Positions 28,436 through 36,960 of a stretch of 64,000 nucleotides of DNA are shown piece after piece. The notes below the pieces were generated by a model. That model had not been told where the DNA came from. It worked only from the letters and a program-made list of their open reading frames with translations, and ran no database searches. Every line of letters starts with the position of its first letter. Within the stretch, counting starts at the first letter, position 1. The position numbers and the translations under genes were made by a program. Location: positions 3,094,001-3,158,000 of the forward strand of contig NZ_CP015455.1 in assembly GCF_001888165.1 (NCBI RefSeq), in the 5' to 3' direction. Source of the stretch: Syntrophotalea acetylenica. Lineage in GTDB: Bacteria; Desulfobacterota; Desulfuromonadia; Desulfuromonadales; Syntrophotaleaceae.

Positions 28436-29771
28436 AAACTGGACCGCCCGACAGATTGGCCTGCCAGGCGGAGAAAATCTGTCCCTGCAGGCGCTGCGCG
28501 CTTATCAGCTTGACCGCCTGAATGCAACCCTTGCGCACGCTGTCGTTAACAGCCCGTTTTATGGGCACCGGCTGCAAAGCTGTGGACCTTTGCGAAAGCT
28601 GGAAGAACTGAACCGGCTGCCCTTCACGACAGCGGCGCACCTTTCCGGGCAGGGCCTGCAGATGCTGGCCGTCTCTCAAAGCAAAATCGATCGCATTGTA
28701 ACTTTGCGCAGTTCCGGAACCACCGGGCAAGCCAAGCGGCTTTACTTCACACGCGCGGATCTGCGGCGGACCCAGGATTTTTTCCGTTGTGGCATGTCCC
28801 AGGTACTGCAACCCGGCAGCCGGGTGCTGGTCCTGCTGCCCGGCGACCTGCCGGACAGCCAGGGACGCCTGCTGGCGGAGGCCCTTGAAACCGTCGATGT
28901 GGAATGCGAGATTTATGGCCTGCTGAACAAGCCAGGCCACGCCGCCTCATTGCTGGTCAAAGAACCCTTCGACTGCGTAGTGGGCATACCGACGCAAGTG
29001 CTGGCGTTGGTAAGGCACCCCATGGCGGCCGACGTACCGCGCGGTCGCATCGGCGGCGTTTTTCTGACCTCGGACTATGTCCCCTCGGCGCTGGTGCAGG
29101 ATATCAGTCGCATCTGGGGGTGCCCGGCCTTCAACCATTACGGCATGACCGAACTTGGTTTGACGGGGGGCGTGGAATGCCAGGCATTGAGCGGCTATCA
29201 CCTGCGCGAAACCGACTTTTATTTCGAGGTGATCGATCCCGACTCCGGTAAGGGATTGCCCGCCGGTGAAACTGGCGAGGTCGTGGTCACCAGTCTGCAG
29301 CGCACCGGCATGCCTCTGATCCGCTACCGTACCGGGGACCTCGCCCGCTTTATTGACACCCCCTGCCCCTGTGGGAGCAGCCTGCCGCGCCTGAGCAAAC
29401 TTCAGGGACGCCTTGCTGGGCAGATCGATATCGGCGGCCCCCTGAAACTCTCCATGTCAGACCTGGATGAAGCATTGTTCACCATTTCCGGTCTGCTCAA
29501 CTACCGCGTCAGGCTGTATACCCCGGCGTCCGGCAAAAAGGCCTTGCAGCTGACCCTGGAAACCCTGCCCGGCAGGGAAGGCCAAACCCGCGACACCATC
29601 AACCGACGCCTGCCAGCCATCCCTGCACTGCACGAGGCGGCTGCCACCGGAGCCCTTGTTCTGCTCCCCGCACAGCTGGCCGAAGCACCCTTTTCCGCGT
29701 CGGCGAGGACTAAACGTATGATTGAAATATCAGAAAAGGAGCATCCCTGCCTTGAAACAGCTCATCACTGA
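28422..29771 (+). CDS. AMP-dependent CoA ligase, PaaK-like, of the Mop cluster (DVU_1553-like)
   Basis: The 449-residue protein belongs to the phenylacetate-CoA ligase-like branch of adenylate-forming enzymes. It shows the AMP-binding loop LRSSGTTGQAKRLYFT near residue 92-107, NHYGMTELG near 236-244 and RYRTGDLARF near 297-306, followed by CPCGSSLPRL. It would activate a carboxylic acid, either as an acyl-adenylate or a CoA thioester; the substrate is unknown. The start at 28422 overlaps the end of the radical SAM gene, consistent with one operon. Confidence 0.85.
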   Translation: MSPIENWTARQIGLPGGENLSLQALRAYQLDRLNATLAHAVVNSPFYGHRLQSCGPLRKLEELNRLPFTTAAHLSGQGLQMLAVSQSKIDRIVTLRSSGTTGQAKRLYFTRADLRRTQDFFRCGMSQVLQPGSRVLVLLPGDLPDSQGRLLAEALETVDVECEIYGLLNKPGHAASLLVKEPFDCVVGIPTQVLALVRHPMAADVPRGRIGGVFLTSDYVPSALVQDISRIWGCPAFNHYGMTELGLTGGVECQALSGYHLRETDFYFEVIDPDSGKGLPAGETGEVVVTSLQRTGMPLIRYRTGDLARFIDTPCPCGSSLPRLSKLQGRLAGQIDIGGPLKLSMSDLDEALFTISGLLNYRVRLYTPASGKKALQLTLETLPGREGQTRDTINRRLPAIPALHEAAATGALVLLPAQLAEAPFSASARTKRMIEISEKEHPCLETAHH

Positions 29772-30807
29772 AATTTGTAAATACCTCGGCGCCGGAGAAT
29801 CTCTGGCCGTGGCGACCATCCTTACACGCAGTGGCTCGGCACCGCGCACGGCCGGAACCAAAATGATCATTCGCGCCAATGGCGATATCTCAGGGACGAT
29901 CGGCGGCGGGCTCGTGGAAGCGCGAACCCAGGAAGCGGCCCGGGAAATTTTTACCACGCGCCAATCCCGAACCTACGCTTTTGATATGACCGGAGCCGCG
30001 GCCGATACCATGGATATGATCTGTGGCGGCGTTGTCGAAATTCTGCTGGAATACGTGGATGCCACCGATGAAACGCGAACCGTTTTCGAGGCTTGGCTTG
30101 CCGCGCTGCAGACCGGCAGGGATTGCCTGCTGATCACACCTTTGCCGGCGGAAAAACAGGCACCGACGTTGAAACGCTGCCTGCTGTACGCGGACGCCTC
30201 CTGTTTCGGACCGACCCTTCTGCCTCAGCAGCTCCGCCAGAATTTACTGACGGCCGCCGATGGCAGTCGTTACCCGATGCTGATCGACGTAATGGGTTCC
30301 CTCTTCTTTGTCGAACCCAGCCATGCTCCCACAACGCTTTATCTGTTCGGGGCGGGGCATGTCTCCCGGCCCACGGCGGCATTGGCGTCAATGGTCGGAT
30401 TTCGCACAGTGGTTCTCGACGATCGCGCTGAATTTGCCAACCGGCAACGGTTTCCCGAGGCACAGGAAATCTTGGTGGTTCCCTCCTTTGACGACTGCAT
30501 GACACCGCTGGGTATCGATCGCCACAGTTTCCTGGTAATCCTCAGCCGCGGCCATCTGCACGATCAGAACCTGTTGCGCCAGGCGGTACAGACTTCGGCC
30601 GGATATATCGGTATGATCGGCAGTCTGGGCAAACGCGACAAAATCTACCAGAACCTGCAGGCCGAAGGCATCCCCAAACAAACCCTGGACAACGTCTTCT
30701 CGCCCGTAGGTATCGCCATCAATGCCGAAACGCCGCAAGAAATCGCCGTCAGCATTGTTGCGGAACTGATCAAGGTCCGTGCCACCCTGGGGCAGGGTCA
30801 TGAATGA
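29752..30807 (+). CDS. XdhC-family molybdenum hydroxylase maturation factor (DVU_1552-like)
   Basis: The 351-residue protein has an N-terminal XdhC/CoxI segment (SAPRTAGTKM near 30, then GTIGGGLVE) and a C-terminal Rossmann domain (LFGAGHVSRPTA near 203, then GMIGSLGKRDK). XdhC proteins bind the Mo cofactor, hold it during sulfuration and hand it to xanthine-oxidase-family enzymes, here very likely the adjacent Mop. AAGGAG lies 10 bases before a TTG at 29752, which I prefer over the TTG at 29722. It overlaps the end of the CoA ligase gene by 20 bases. Confidence 0.9.
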   Translation: MKQLITEICKYLGAGESLAVATILTRSGSAPRTAGTKMIIRANGDISGTIGGGLVEARTQEAAREIFTTRQSRTYAFDMTGAAADTMDMICGGVVEILLEYVDATDETRTVFEAWLAALQTGRDCLLITPLPAEKQAPTLKRCLLYADASCFGPTLLPQQLRQNLLTAADGSRYPMLIDVMGSLFFVEPSHAPTTLYLFGAGHVSRPTAALASMVGFRTVVLDDRAEFANRQRFPEAQEILVVPSFDDCMTPLGIDRHSFLVILSRGHLHDQNLLRQAVQTSAGYIGMIGSLGKRDKIYQNLQAEGIPKQTLDNVFSPVGIAINAETPQEIAVSIVAELIKVRATLGQGHE

Positions 30808-31941
30808 ATCGTTTGCCGCCATCATTCTGGCTGCCGGCTTTTCATCCCGCATGGGGGCTTTCAAGCCCCTTTTGCGATTGGGCGCGGAAACCGCCCTGGA
30901 AAAATCGATAAAGCTGTTCCGCCGAACCGGCATCGCGCATCTGCAGGTGGTTGTCGGACACCAGTCCGAGGCGCTGATACCCCTAATCGAGGATTTGAAC
31001 GTCTGCTGCACCATCAACCCCCGCTACCAGGAGGGCATGTTCACTTCGGTGCAATGCGCCATGGCCCGCTTGCCGGAGGGGATAGATGCTTTCTTTATGC
31101 AACCGGTGGACATACCGCTGACCAGAAACCGGACTCTGGATGCCCTGATTCGGGCCCGCCAGGCAACCGGCAAGGGGATCATTCATCCGGTATTTTGGGG
31201 CAAACGCGGACACCCGCCCCTGATCAGCACCACATATCGGGACCTGATTCTGCAAAGCGACGGAGAAGGCGGACTCAAGGCTCTGCTGCTGCCATTTGCC
31301 GATAATATCCTCGAAATCGAGGTCCCGGATGAACATTGTACCCTGGATATGGACACCCCTGCGGATTACGCTTATCTGCTCTATCGCCAGGAACACTTTG
31401 CCGTGCCTTCCCATCGGGAATGCGAACATCTTCTGACGCATCATTTTTCGGTATCCGAGAAGGTTGCGGCACACAGTCGCCAGGTTGCTCGGGTGGCCCT
31501 GACCCTGACGTCGCACCTGAACCAGGCGGGCATCGTGATGGATCGCGAGCTTGTCCGGGCGGCAGCATTGCTGCACGATTGCTGTCGCAGCCAGACGGAT
31601 CACGCCCGGACGGGGGCCAGGGCGCTGCGGGAACTCGGTTACGAAACCATCGCCGGGCCGGTCGCTTCACATATGGATATTGACGTTCCCCGGAGGCAGT
31701 TCCCACTTTGCACGAAGTGCTGTTTTTGGCGGATAAGCTGGTGATGGGTTCTCGGTTGACCGACCTGAATGAGAGGTTTGCGGAAAAGCTGGAACGTTTC
31801 TCCGGCCAACCGGCCATTGTTGACGCGATAGAACGTCGCCGGCAGGCCGCCTGCCGGATCGGAAAAAAATGCGAGACGATTTTCAAGAGATCGCTGACCG
31901 AGGTACTCAGGCGCGATCATCTGGACGAACTGGAAGGGTAA
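30800..31941 (+). pseudogene. MobA/MocA-like nucleotidyltransferase with HD domain (DVU_1551-like), one frameshift
   Basis: Residues 1-200 are an NTP transferase of the MocA/YgfJ group: IILAAGFSSRMG near 8-19, MQPVDIPL near 99, and DMDTPADY near 184-191. Such enzymes attach CMP to molybdopterin, giving the dinucleotide cofactor used by Mop. An HD phosphohydrolase domain follows (AALLHDCC near 255). The frame then leaves homology after DIDVP and stops at 31744. The rest (LHEVLFLADKLVMGSRL) continues in another frame to 31941. One extra C in the run 31688-31691 restores a protein of about 380 residues. The start ATG overlaps the XdhC stop. Confidence 0.82.
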
Positions 31942-31953
31942 AAGGTCGCAACC

Positions 31954-32706
31954 ATGCCACATAACAGTGATAATTCCTGCACCCTCTACCTGGTGCGACA
32001 CGGAGATTCACGTCAGGACGCTAACCGGCGCTATATCGGACAGTGCGATCCGCCCCTCAATCCGCAAGGACGCGCCCAGGCCAAATCTCTGCAACAGATG
32101 CTGGCGCATACCGACCTGAAGAGTGTGTATTGCAGCGATTTGCGCCGCTGTCGGGAAACCGCCCGCATTGTTGGCGGGCACCGGGGGCTGAGAATTCGTC
32201 CCGTGCCAGCCCTGCGCGAGATTGCCCTGGGTGACTGGGATGGTCTGACCGTGGCGGAAGTTTGCCATCGTTTTCCCGGTGAATATGAAAAACGCGGCAA
32301 GGACATGGTCAACTACAGACCCCCCTCGGGGGAAAGCTTTGCCGATCTTCAGGCGCGGGTGGTTCCGGCGTTCCTCGAAGTGATCCGCGAGGCGAGAGGT
32401 CCGGTTCTGCTGGTCGGCCATGCCGGCGTCAACCGTGTCATCCTGTGTCATGTCATGCGGCGTGCACTGGAGGAGTTATTCGAGATTCCACAAAACTATG
32501 CACGCCTGAACATCATCGAACGCCGCGACGACACATTAAATGTGAAAGCCATGGATATTGCCCCGCGAAGCACGGCCTGGGAGGCGCTGGAAATTTCGCC
32601 GGTCCGAAGCGCGCAAACCTCACCCTTTGCAGCGGAGCAGGTACGCAAATATGGCACGGGACAATCGACCGTGAAGCCGTTATCGAAACCGGCTGTTTCT
32701 TCATAA
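31954..32706 (+). CDS. histidine phosphatase family protein (phosphoglycerate mutase-like)
   Basis: The 250-residue protein has the catalytic LVRHGDS (Arg15, His16), the conserved CSDLRRCRETA near 59-69 and the second catalytic His in LVGHAGVNR near 153. The sequence resembles CobC-type alpha-ribazole phosphatases and broad small-molecule phosphatases. It follows the nucleotidyltransferase by 12 bases and closes the Mop accessory operon, so a phosphate ester in cofactor synthesis is a plausible substrate, but this is inference. The last 40 residues are low in conservation. Confidence 0.85.
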   Translation: MPHNSDNSCTLYLVRHGDSRQDANRRYIGQCDPPLNPQGRAQAKSLQQMLAHTDLKSVYCSDLRRCRETARIVGGHRGLRIRPVPALREIALGDWDGLTVAEVCHRFPGEYEKRGKDMVNYRPPSGESFADLQARVVPAFLEVIREARGPVLLVGHAGVNRVILCHVMRRALEELFEIPQNYARLNIIERRDDTLNVKAMDIAPRSTAWEALEISPVRSAQTSPFAAEQVRKYGTGQSTVKPLSKPAVSS

Positions 32707-32965
32707 ACCTGAAGGTCTGCCTGCAAGACATGTCTCCATTGCTGCTTAAAATACAGGCAAATATTGCATCGATACGCTTATCGCAGAAACGGCTCCTGAA
32801 GGGTGCGAAAAACCGGATATCGCGCTGCACGCCTTCCAGGCCGGATCTGACAATTCCAAATTCCGATCAGCGCAGCCTGCACAGCGACCGGCACAAATCT
32901 TGCCCATATAATAAAAACCGCCTTGATGCCGAGGTGCTTATTTCCGGGGGGAAGCCGTTGCCGCC

Positions 32966-33652
32966 ATGATCACACCCATTGTCCTTTCGCTCAAAGTCGC
33001 CCTGATCGCCGCCGGCGTCGATGCCGTACTCGGCACCCTTCTGGCCCGCACCATGGCCCGCAGGGATTTTTCCGGCAAAAATCTGATTGAATCGTGCATC
33101 ATGCTGCCGATGGTTCTACCTCCTACCGTGCTCGGCTATGGACTGCTCATGCTTCTGGGCAAACGCGGACCGCTTGGAAGATTATTGCAGGAAATCCTGG
33201 GAGTGCAGATCGTGTTTACCTGGTGGGCGGCCATCATCGCCGCCGCCGTTGTATCCTTTCCCCTTATGTATCAGAGCGCCAAAGCCGCATTCTGCAGCGT
33301 CGACGTATCCCTGGAACAAGCTGCCAGAACCCTCGGCAGCGGTGAAGCCAGGGTTTTCATGCGTATCACTTTGCCCCTGGCCTACCCCGGCCTGCTGGCC
33401 GGCGTGGTACTGTCACTGGCCCGGGCCCTCGGCGAATTCGGTGCCACTTTGATGATCGCCGGCAACATCCCCGGTAAAACCCAGACGATCCCCCTGGCGA
33501 TCTACTTTGCCGTCGAGACTGGCGACAACCTGCTGGCAAGAAACCTGGTTCTGGTCATCACGGCCATGGCGGTCGGAGCCCTTTTCTGGCTTAACAGCTG
33601 GTCGAGGAAAAAACTTCAGACCCTGCAAAAAGGAGGCGATGCGCGTGCTTAA
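32966..33652 (+). CDS. modB: molybdate/tungstate ABC transporter permease
   Basis: The 228-residue inner-membrane protein has about five transmembrane helices and the ModB inner-membrane permease signature EQAARTLGSGEARVFMRITLP near residue 112-132, which couples to the ATPase through its EAA-type loop. The stretch ARALGEFGATLMIAGNIPG near 151-169 is typical of ModB and related tungstate permeases. It forms a transporter with ModC and the separately encoded ModA at 36961. Its stop lies inside the start of modC, so translation is coupled. Confidence 0.93.
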   Translation: MITPIVLSLKVALIAAGVDAVLGTLLARTMARRDFSGKNLIESCIMLPMVLPPTVLGYGLLMLLGKRGPLGRLLQEILGVQIVFTWWAAIIAAAVVSFPLMYQSAKAAFCSVDVSLEQAARTLGSGEARVFMRITLPLAYPGLLAGVVLSLARALGEFGATLMIAGNIPGKTQTIPLAIYFAVETGDNLLARNLVLVITAMAVGALFWLNSWSRKKLQTLQKGGDARA

Positions 33653-34345
33653 GGCTGCCATTTTCAAAAAACTTCCGAATTTTGCCGTCGAAGCCGAACT
33701 GGCCATCGACCAGGGAATTCTGGTACTGTTCGGCCCCTCGGGCTCTGGCAAAACCACGATTCTGAACTGTCTTGCCGGTCTGCAAAAACCGACATCGGGA
33801 CAGATCTCCCTCGGTGACAGGCTGTTTTTCGACTCGGCCCGCAACGTGAATATTCCAGCCCGGCTACGACGCATCGGTTATGTCTTCCAGGACTATGCGC
33901 TGTTTCCGCACATGACGGTCAAAAACAATACGCTTTATGGAATGCCGTCCAGTGCCATGCTTGCCAAAAAAAATGCCGGCAACGCCAATGCCCTGGCGGA
34001 AATACTCGCCATGTTGCGCATTTCCCATCTGCGGGACCGCTACCCGGCACAACTGTCGGGGGAGAAAAGCAGCGCGTGGCACTGGCACGCGCCCTGATGA
34101 TGGAGCCGGACCTGTTGCTGCTGGACGAACCCCTCTCGGCGCTTGATGCCGATACCCGATGCGCCCTGCAGCAGGAATTGAAAAAAATCCAGCGCATCCG
34201 GAACATTCCTTTTGTGCTGGTTACCCATAGCAAAAAGGAGCTGGATGCCCTTGCCGACACGGTGGTCTTCCTGAACAATGGAAAGGTCGCCACCCCGGCC
34301 GCCCAAAAAATCCCCCTGGGCTGGGCCACGGGTCAATGGGCCTGA
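33639..34345 (+). pseudogene. modC: molybdate/tungstate ABC transporter ATPase, one frameshift
   Basis: Walker A GPSGSGKTT (near residue 33), the Q-loop GYVFQDYALFPHMTV, and the start of the signature AQLSG are in the first frame. After the run at 34058-34062 the frame turns to SSAWHWHAP and stops. In another frame the rest reads QRVALARAL, LLLLDEPLSALD (Walker B) and VTHSKKEL (H-loop) to 34345. One extra G restores LSGGEKQRVALA, the exact ABC signature, giving a protein of about 235 residues. It is shorter than ModC forms carrying a molybdate-binding regulatory domain. Homopolymer error is likely. Confidence 0.85.
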
Positions 34346-34359
34346 GTCCCGGGTGTTTC

Positions 34360-34388
34360 GGCGTCCCGACAAAATGACGCCGGTTTTT
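34360..34388 (+). terminator. terminator after modBC
   Basis: GGCGTC (34360-34365) pairs with GACGCC (34376-34381), followed by GGTTTTT. It separates modBC from the structured leader and genes downstream. Confidence 0.75.
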
Positions 34389-34395
34389 CGCCGCT

Positions 34396-34574
34396 ATCCA
34401 TCCGGAAACTCCGGATGGATACAGCGTAGTTTTCATATGGGAAACGAGCAATTTTTCGTTGTGGCAAGGAAATCAAGGGGTTGCGCGGAGGCGTACATCG
34501 GTACGCCGCACAAGCAAGCCTGCCGATTGACGCCGCCACAGCGGAAAAGGGCTGTTTCCGGATGGAAACCAGCT
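34396..34574 (+). promoter_or_regulatory. structured leader upstream of the DUF364 gene
   Basis: Three nested or consecutive inverted repeats lie in this stretch. The first is ATCCATCCGG/CCGGATGGAT (34396-34405 with 34411-34420). A larger fold has an outer stem CGTTGTGGC (34457-34465) with GCCACAGCG (34535-34543), an intermediate TTGC/GCAA stem, and a perfect GGCGTAC-ATCG-GTACGCC hairpin (34490-34507). A third hairpin, GCTGTTTCC with GGAAACCAGC, spans 34551-34573. It lies between the modBC terminator and the DUF364 start, so it may be a cis-acting RNA or a dispersed repeat. Confidence 0.5.
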
Positions 34575-34627
34575 ATCTCCAACAGATCGTCATTGATCGT
34601 CACCTGATATCGGAAAGGAACAGCAGA

Positions 34628-35374
34628 ATGAGTCTTTTGCAACAAGCGCAGACCAAATTGACAAGCCTGTGCGATGCCGCGCGACTGGAACGCGACAGCA
34701 CCGTAACCGTTCGGGTACTGACCCCCGACGAGGCCATTGGCGCCAAGGCCGATCCGAATTTTGTCATTAAAAAGGGCAAAGAGCGGGTCATTGAAGCCTG
34801 CTGGAATGAATCTCGCGGGCAAGCCTTTACGGATCGCCCCTGCGACTGGCAAGGCAGCCTCGACGAATTACTGACCATGGATCTGCACCAGGTCGATCGC
34901 AGGGCGGTATTCACCGCCGGCCTGAACGCCGTGCTGTGCGGATTGAAGCAGGCGGAGGGCACCATCCACTGCAAGGATGAGGAACCGGCTCGCTGCGGAG
35001 AGGAATTTACCCGACGGCTGCATGCGCGTTTTGGCGTCAAGCGTTTCGGCATGATCGGATTGCAACCGGCCATTCTGGACGCCATGGTGGAGGGCTTCGG
35101 CGCCGTCAGGATGCGGGTGGTGGATCTGAACGAGGACAACATCAACAAAAAGATTTGTGATGTCATGGTCTGGGATGGGGAAAAAGATCTGGAAAAATTG
35201 ATCGAATTCTGTGACGTGGGTGTCGCCACCGGTTCCACCGTCGTGAACGGCAGCATCAACGATCTGATAGAAAAGTTTCAGGAAGCCGGCAAGCCACTGG
35301 TTTTCTTCGGCAACACCATCGCCGGGGTGGCTTCACTTATGAACCTGGACCGCATTTGCCCTTTCGCCCACTAA
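34628..35374 (+). CDS. DUF364 protein (putative heavy-metal chelation, Rossmann-like)
   Basis: The 248-residue protein resembles the DUF4213/DUF364 family described as putative heavy-metal chelation proteins. The C-terminal half has the Rossmann-like blocks KRFGMIGLQPAIL near residue 138, VMVWDGEKDLE near 180 and VATGSTVVNGSI near 200. No biochemical function is established. AAAGGAAC precedes the ATG at 34628. It lies between modBC and the DUF3343-desulfurase pair, suggesting a metal or cofactor role, which is inference. Confidence 0.75.
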   Translation: MSLLQQAQTKLTSLCDAARLERDSTVTVRVLTPDEAIGAKADPNFVIKKGKERVIEACWNESRGQAFTDRPCDWQGSLDELLTMDLHQVDRRAVFTAGLNAVLCGLKQAEGTIHCKDEEPARCGEEFTRRLHARFGVKRFGMIGLQPAILDAMVEGFGAVRMRVVDLNEDNINKKICDVMVWDGEKDLEKLIEFCDVGVATGSTVVNGSINDLIEKFQEAGKPLVFFGNTIAGVASLMNLDRICPFAH

Positions 35375-35411
35375 CATAAAAAGCCTGTGTGAACCTGGAC
35401 GACGCAAACCG

Positions 35412-35681
35412 ATGATAAATGACGATCAACTGCTGGCCCTGTTCAATTCCCCGGCCAGGGTGCTGAAAGCGGAGCAGATATTGCGCAAGTCCGCGCTGTC
35501 CTGTCGGCTGGTTCCGGCACCGCGCGAGGTGGCCGAAGGCTGCGCGCTGGCATTGCGGTTTGCGATGTCCGACAAGAATTTGGTCCTGTCGGAGCTTGCC
35601 CGGCAGGAACTGCCCCCGCAGCGCATCTATCGAAAGAAAAAAAGGCTTTTTCAGAAGGTTTTCCCCTTGCAGGAAACCTGA
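35412..35681 (+). CDS. DUF3343 protein (putative Se/S carrier-like)
   Basis: The 89-residue protein fits DUF3343, annotated as putative Se/S carrier, which is typically found beside TIGR01977-type cysteine desulfurases. Recognisable features are the N-terminal helix and LKAEQILRK, then CRLVPAPREVAEGCALALRF at about residues 31-50, with two cysteines, and a basic C-terminus. It starts with ATG 35412 and is followed after 35 bases by the desulfurase. A role in passing sulfur or selenium to the molybdenum cofactor is likely but unproven. Confidence 0.8.
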   Translation: MINDDQLLALFNSPARVLKAEQILRKSALSCRLVPAPREVAEGCALALRFAMSDKNLVLSELARQELPPQRIYRKKKRLFQKVFPLQET

Positions 35682-35716
35682 GAGTACCATCTTGTTGATA
35701 TTGTCCGGAGACAAAC

Positions 35717-36886
35717 GTGGCCATTTATCTCGATAACGCCGCAACCAGCTTTCCCAAGCCTGACAGTGTTTACCGCGCCGTCGATGCAACCTTTCGGAAT
35801 CTCGGAGTCAGCCCGGGCCGCGGCAGTTACCAGCTTTCGCTGGATGCGGGGCGGCTGGTGCTGGAAACCCGGGAGACCGTCGCCCGGTTTTTCGGCATCG
35901 CCGATCCCCTGCGCGTGGTATTTTGCGCCAACGCCACGGAAGCCATCAATATCGGCCTGTTTGGCACGCTGCGACCCGGAGACCGGGTTATCACCTCAAC
36001 CATGGAACACAATGCGGTGAGTCGCCCCCTGCACGCCCTTGCTTCCCACGGGATCGAGGTTGTGCGGGTGACGGCCGATGCGAAGGGACGCATAGAGCCG
36101 GGCGCCATCCGCGAGGCGGCGCGCCGTGGCACAGGACCAACCCGCATGGTCGTGATGAGCCACTGTTCCAACGTCACCGGCACCGTACAGCCCGTCGAGG
36201 AAATCGGCACCTGGTGCCGTCGCGAGGGGATACTGTTCATGGTCGATGCGGCACAGAGCGCGGGAATACTGCCTGTCGATGTCCATGAGATGGGCATCGA
36301 CCTGCTGGCCGTTCCGGGGCATAAGGGCCTTTTAGGGCCGCCCGGCACCGCCATCCTCTACGTAGCGCCGCAGCTTGCGCCACAGCCGCTGATTTTCGGC
36401 GGCACCGGAGGGAACTCCATGTCTCGGCACATGCCGGACGAACTGCCCGAACGTCTGGAGAGCGGTACCATCAATACGCCGGGACTGGCCGGCCTGCATG
36501 CCGGCATCACGTTCGTCACACAAACCGGTCCGGATCGAATTCTGCGGCATAAAACGGCCTTGCTGGAGCGGCTGTGCTATGGGTTGCGTTCCCTGCCCGG
36601 TTGCTGTCTTTACGGTACCGGGTCCGCCGCCCAGGCGGGCGGCGTGCTGTCCTTCAATATCACCGGTCGCGACCCGGCCGAAATCGGTTTTTTTCTGGAC
36701 GAACAATACGCTATCTGCGTGCGCACCGGCCTGCATTGCGCACCGGATGCTCACCGCAGCATCGGCACGCTGCCCAGTGGCACGATCCGTGTCAGCCCGG
36801 GACTGTTCAATACAGAAAGCGATATCGATGCGTTGCTGGCTGCTTTGGAGAATATCGTCCGCAAACGTGAAGGCCTCGGTTCGTAA
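35717..36886 (+). CDS. cysteine desulfurase family protein (aminotransferase class V)
   Basis: This PLP enzyme of 389 residues takes sulfur (or selenium) from cysteine. The PLP lysine is Lys203 in VPGHKGLLG, the catalytic cysteine is Cys341 in RTGLHCAPDAH, and the substrate-binding segment DAAQSAG is near 177. The sequence belongs to the TIGR01977-like group that accompanies DUF3343. The start is GTG at 35717 with GGAGAC upstream. The gene lies in the interval that separates modBC from modA. It probably supplies sulfur for the sulfido ligand of the Mo centre in Mop, as NifS-like proteins do with XdhC. Confidence 0.88.
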   Translation: MAIYLDNAATSFPKPDSVYRAVDATFRNLGVSPGRGSYQLSLDAGRLVLETRETVARFFGIADPLRVVFCANATEAINIGLFGTLRPGDRVITSTMEHNAVSRPLHALASHGIEVVRVTADAKGRIEPGAIREAARRGTGPTRMVVMSHCSNVTGTVQPVEEIGTWCRREGILFMVDAAQSAGILPVDVHEMGIDLLAVPGHKGLLGPPGTAILYVAPQLAPQPLIFGGTGGNSMSRHMPDELPERLESGTINTPGLAGLHAGITFVTQTGPDRILRHKTALLERLCYGLRSLPGCCLYGTGSAAQAGGVLSFNITGRDPAEIGFFLDEQYAICVRTGLHCAPDAHRSIGTLPSGTIRVSPGLFNTESDIDALLAALENIVRKREGLGS

Positions 36887-36960
36887 GGGCCTGCTACCGG
36901 GCCAAGCCGGCAATGCCCGAGCATGCCGACTGGTCGATCAAATTTTAAAGGAGAGGTTTG

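Noticed and set aside
32445-32969. A 174-codon frame overlapping the histidine phosphatase and its downstream gap
   Set aside because: It is mainly a shadow of the phosphatase gene, with no motif in its unique part.
34278-34607. A 109-codon frame across the modC end and DUF364 leader
   Set aside because: It overlaps the modC end, a terminator and palindromes; the peptide has low-quality composition.
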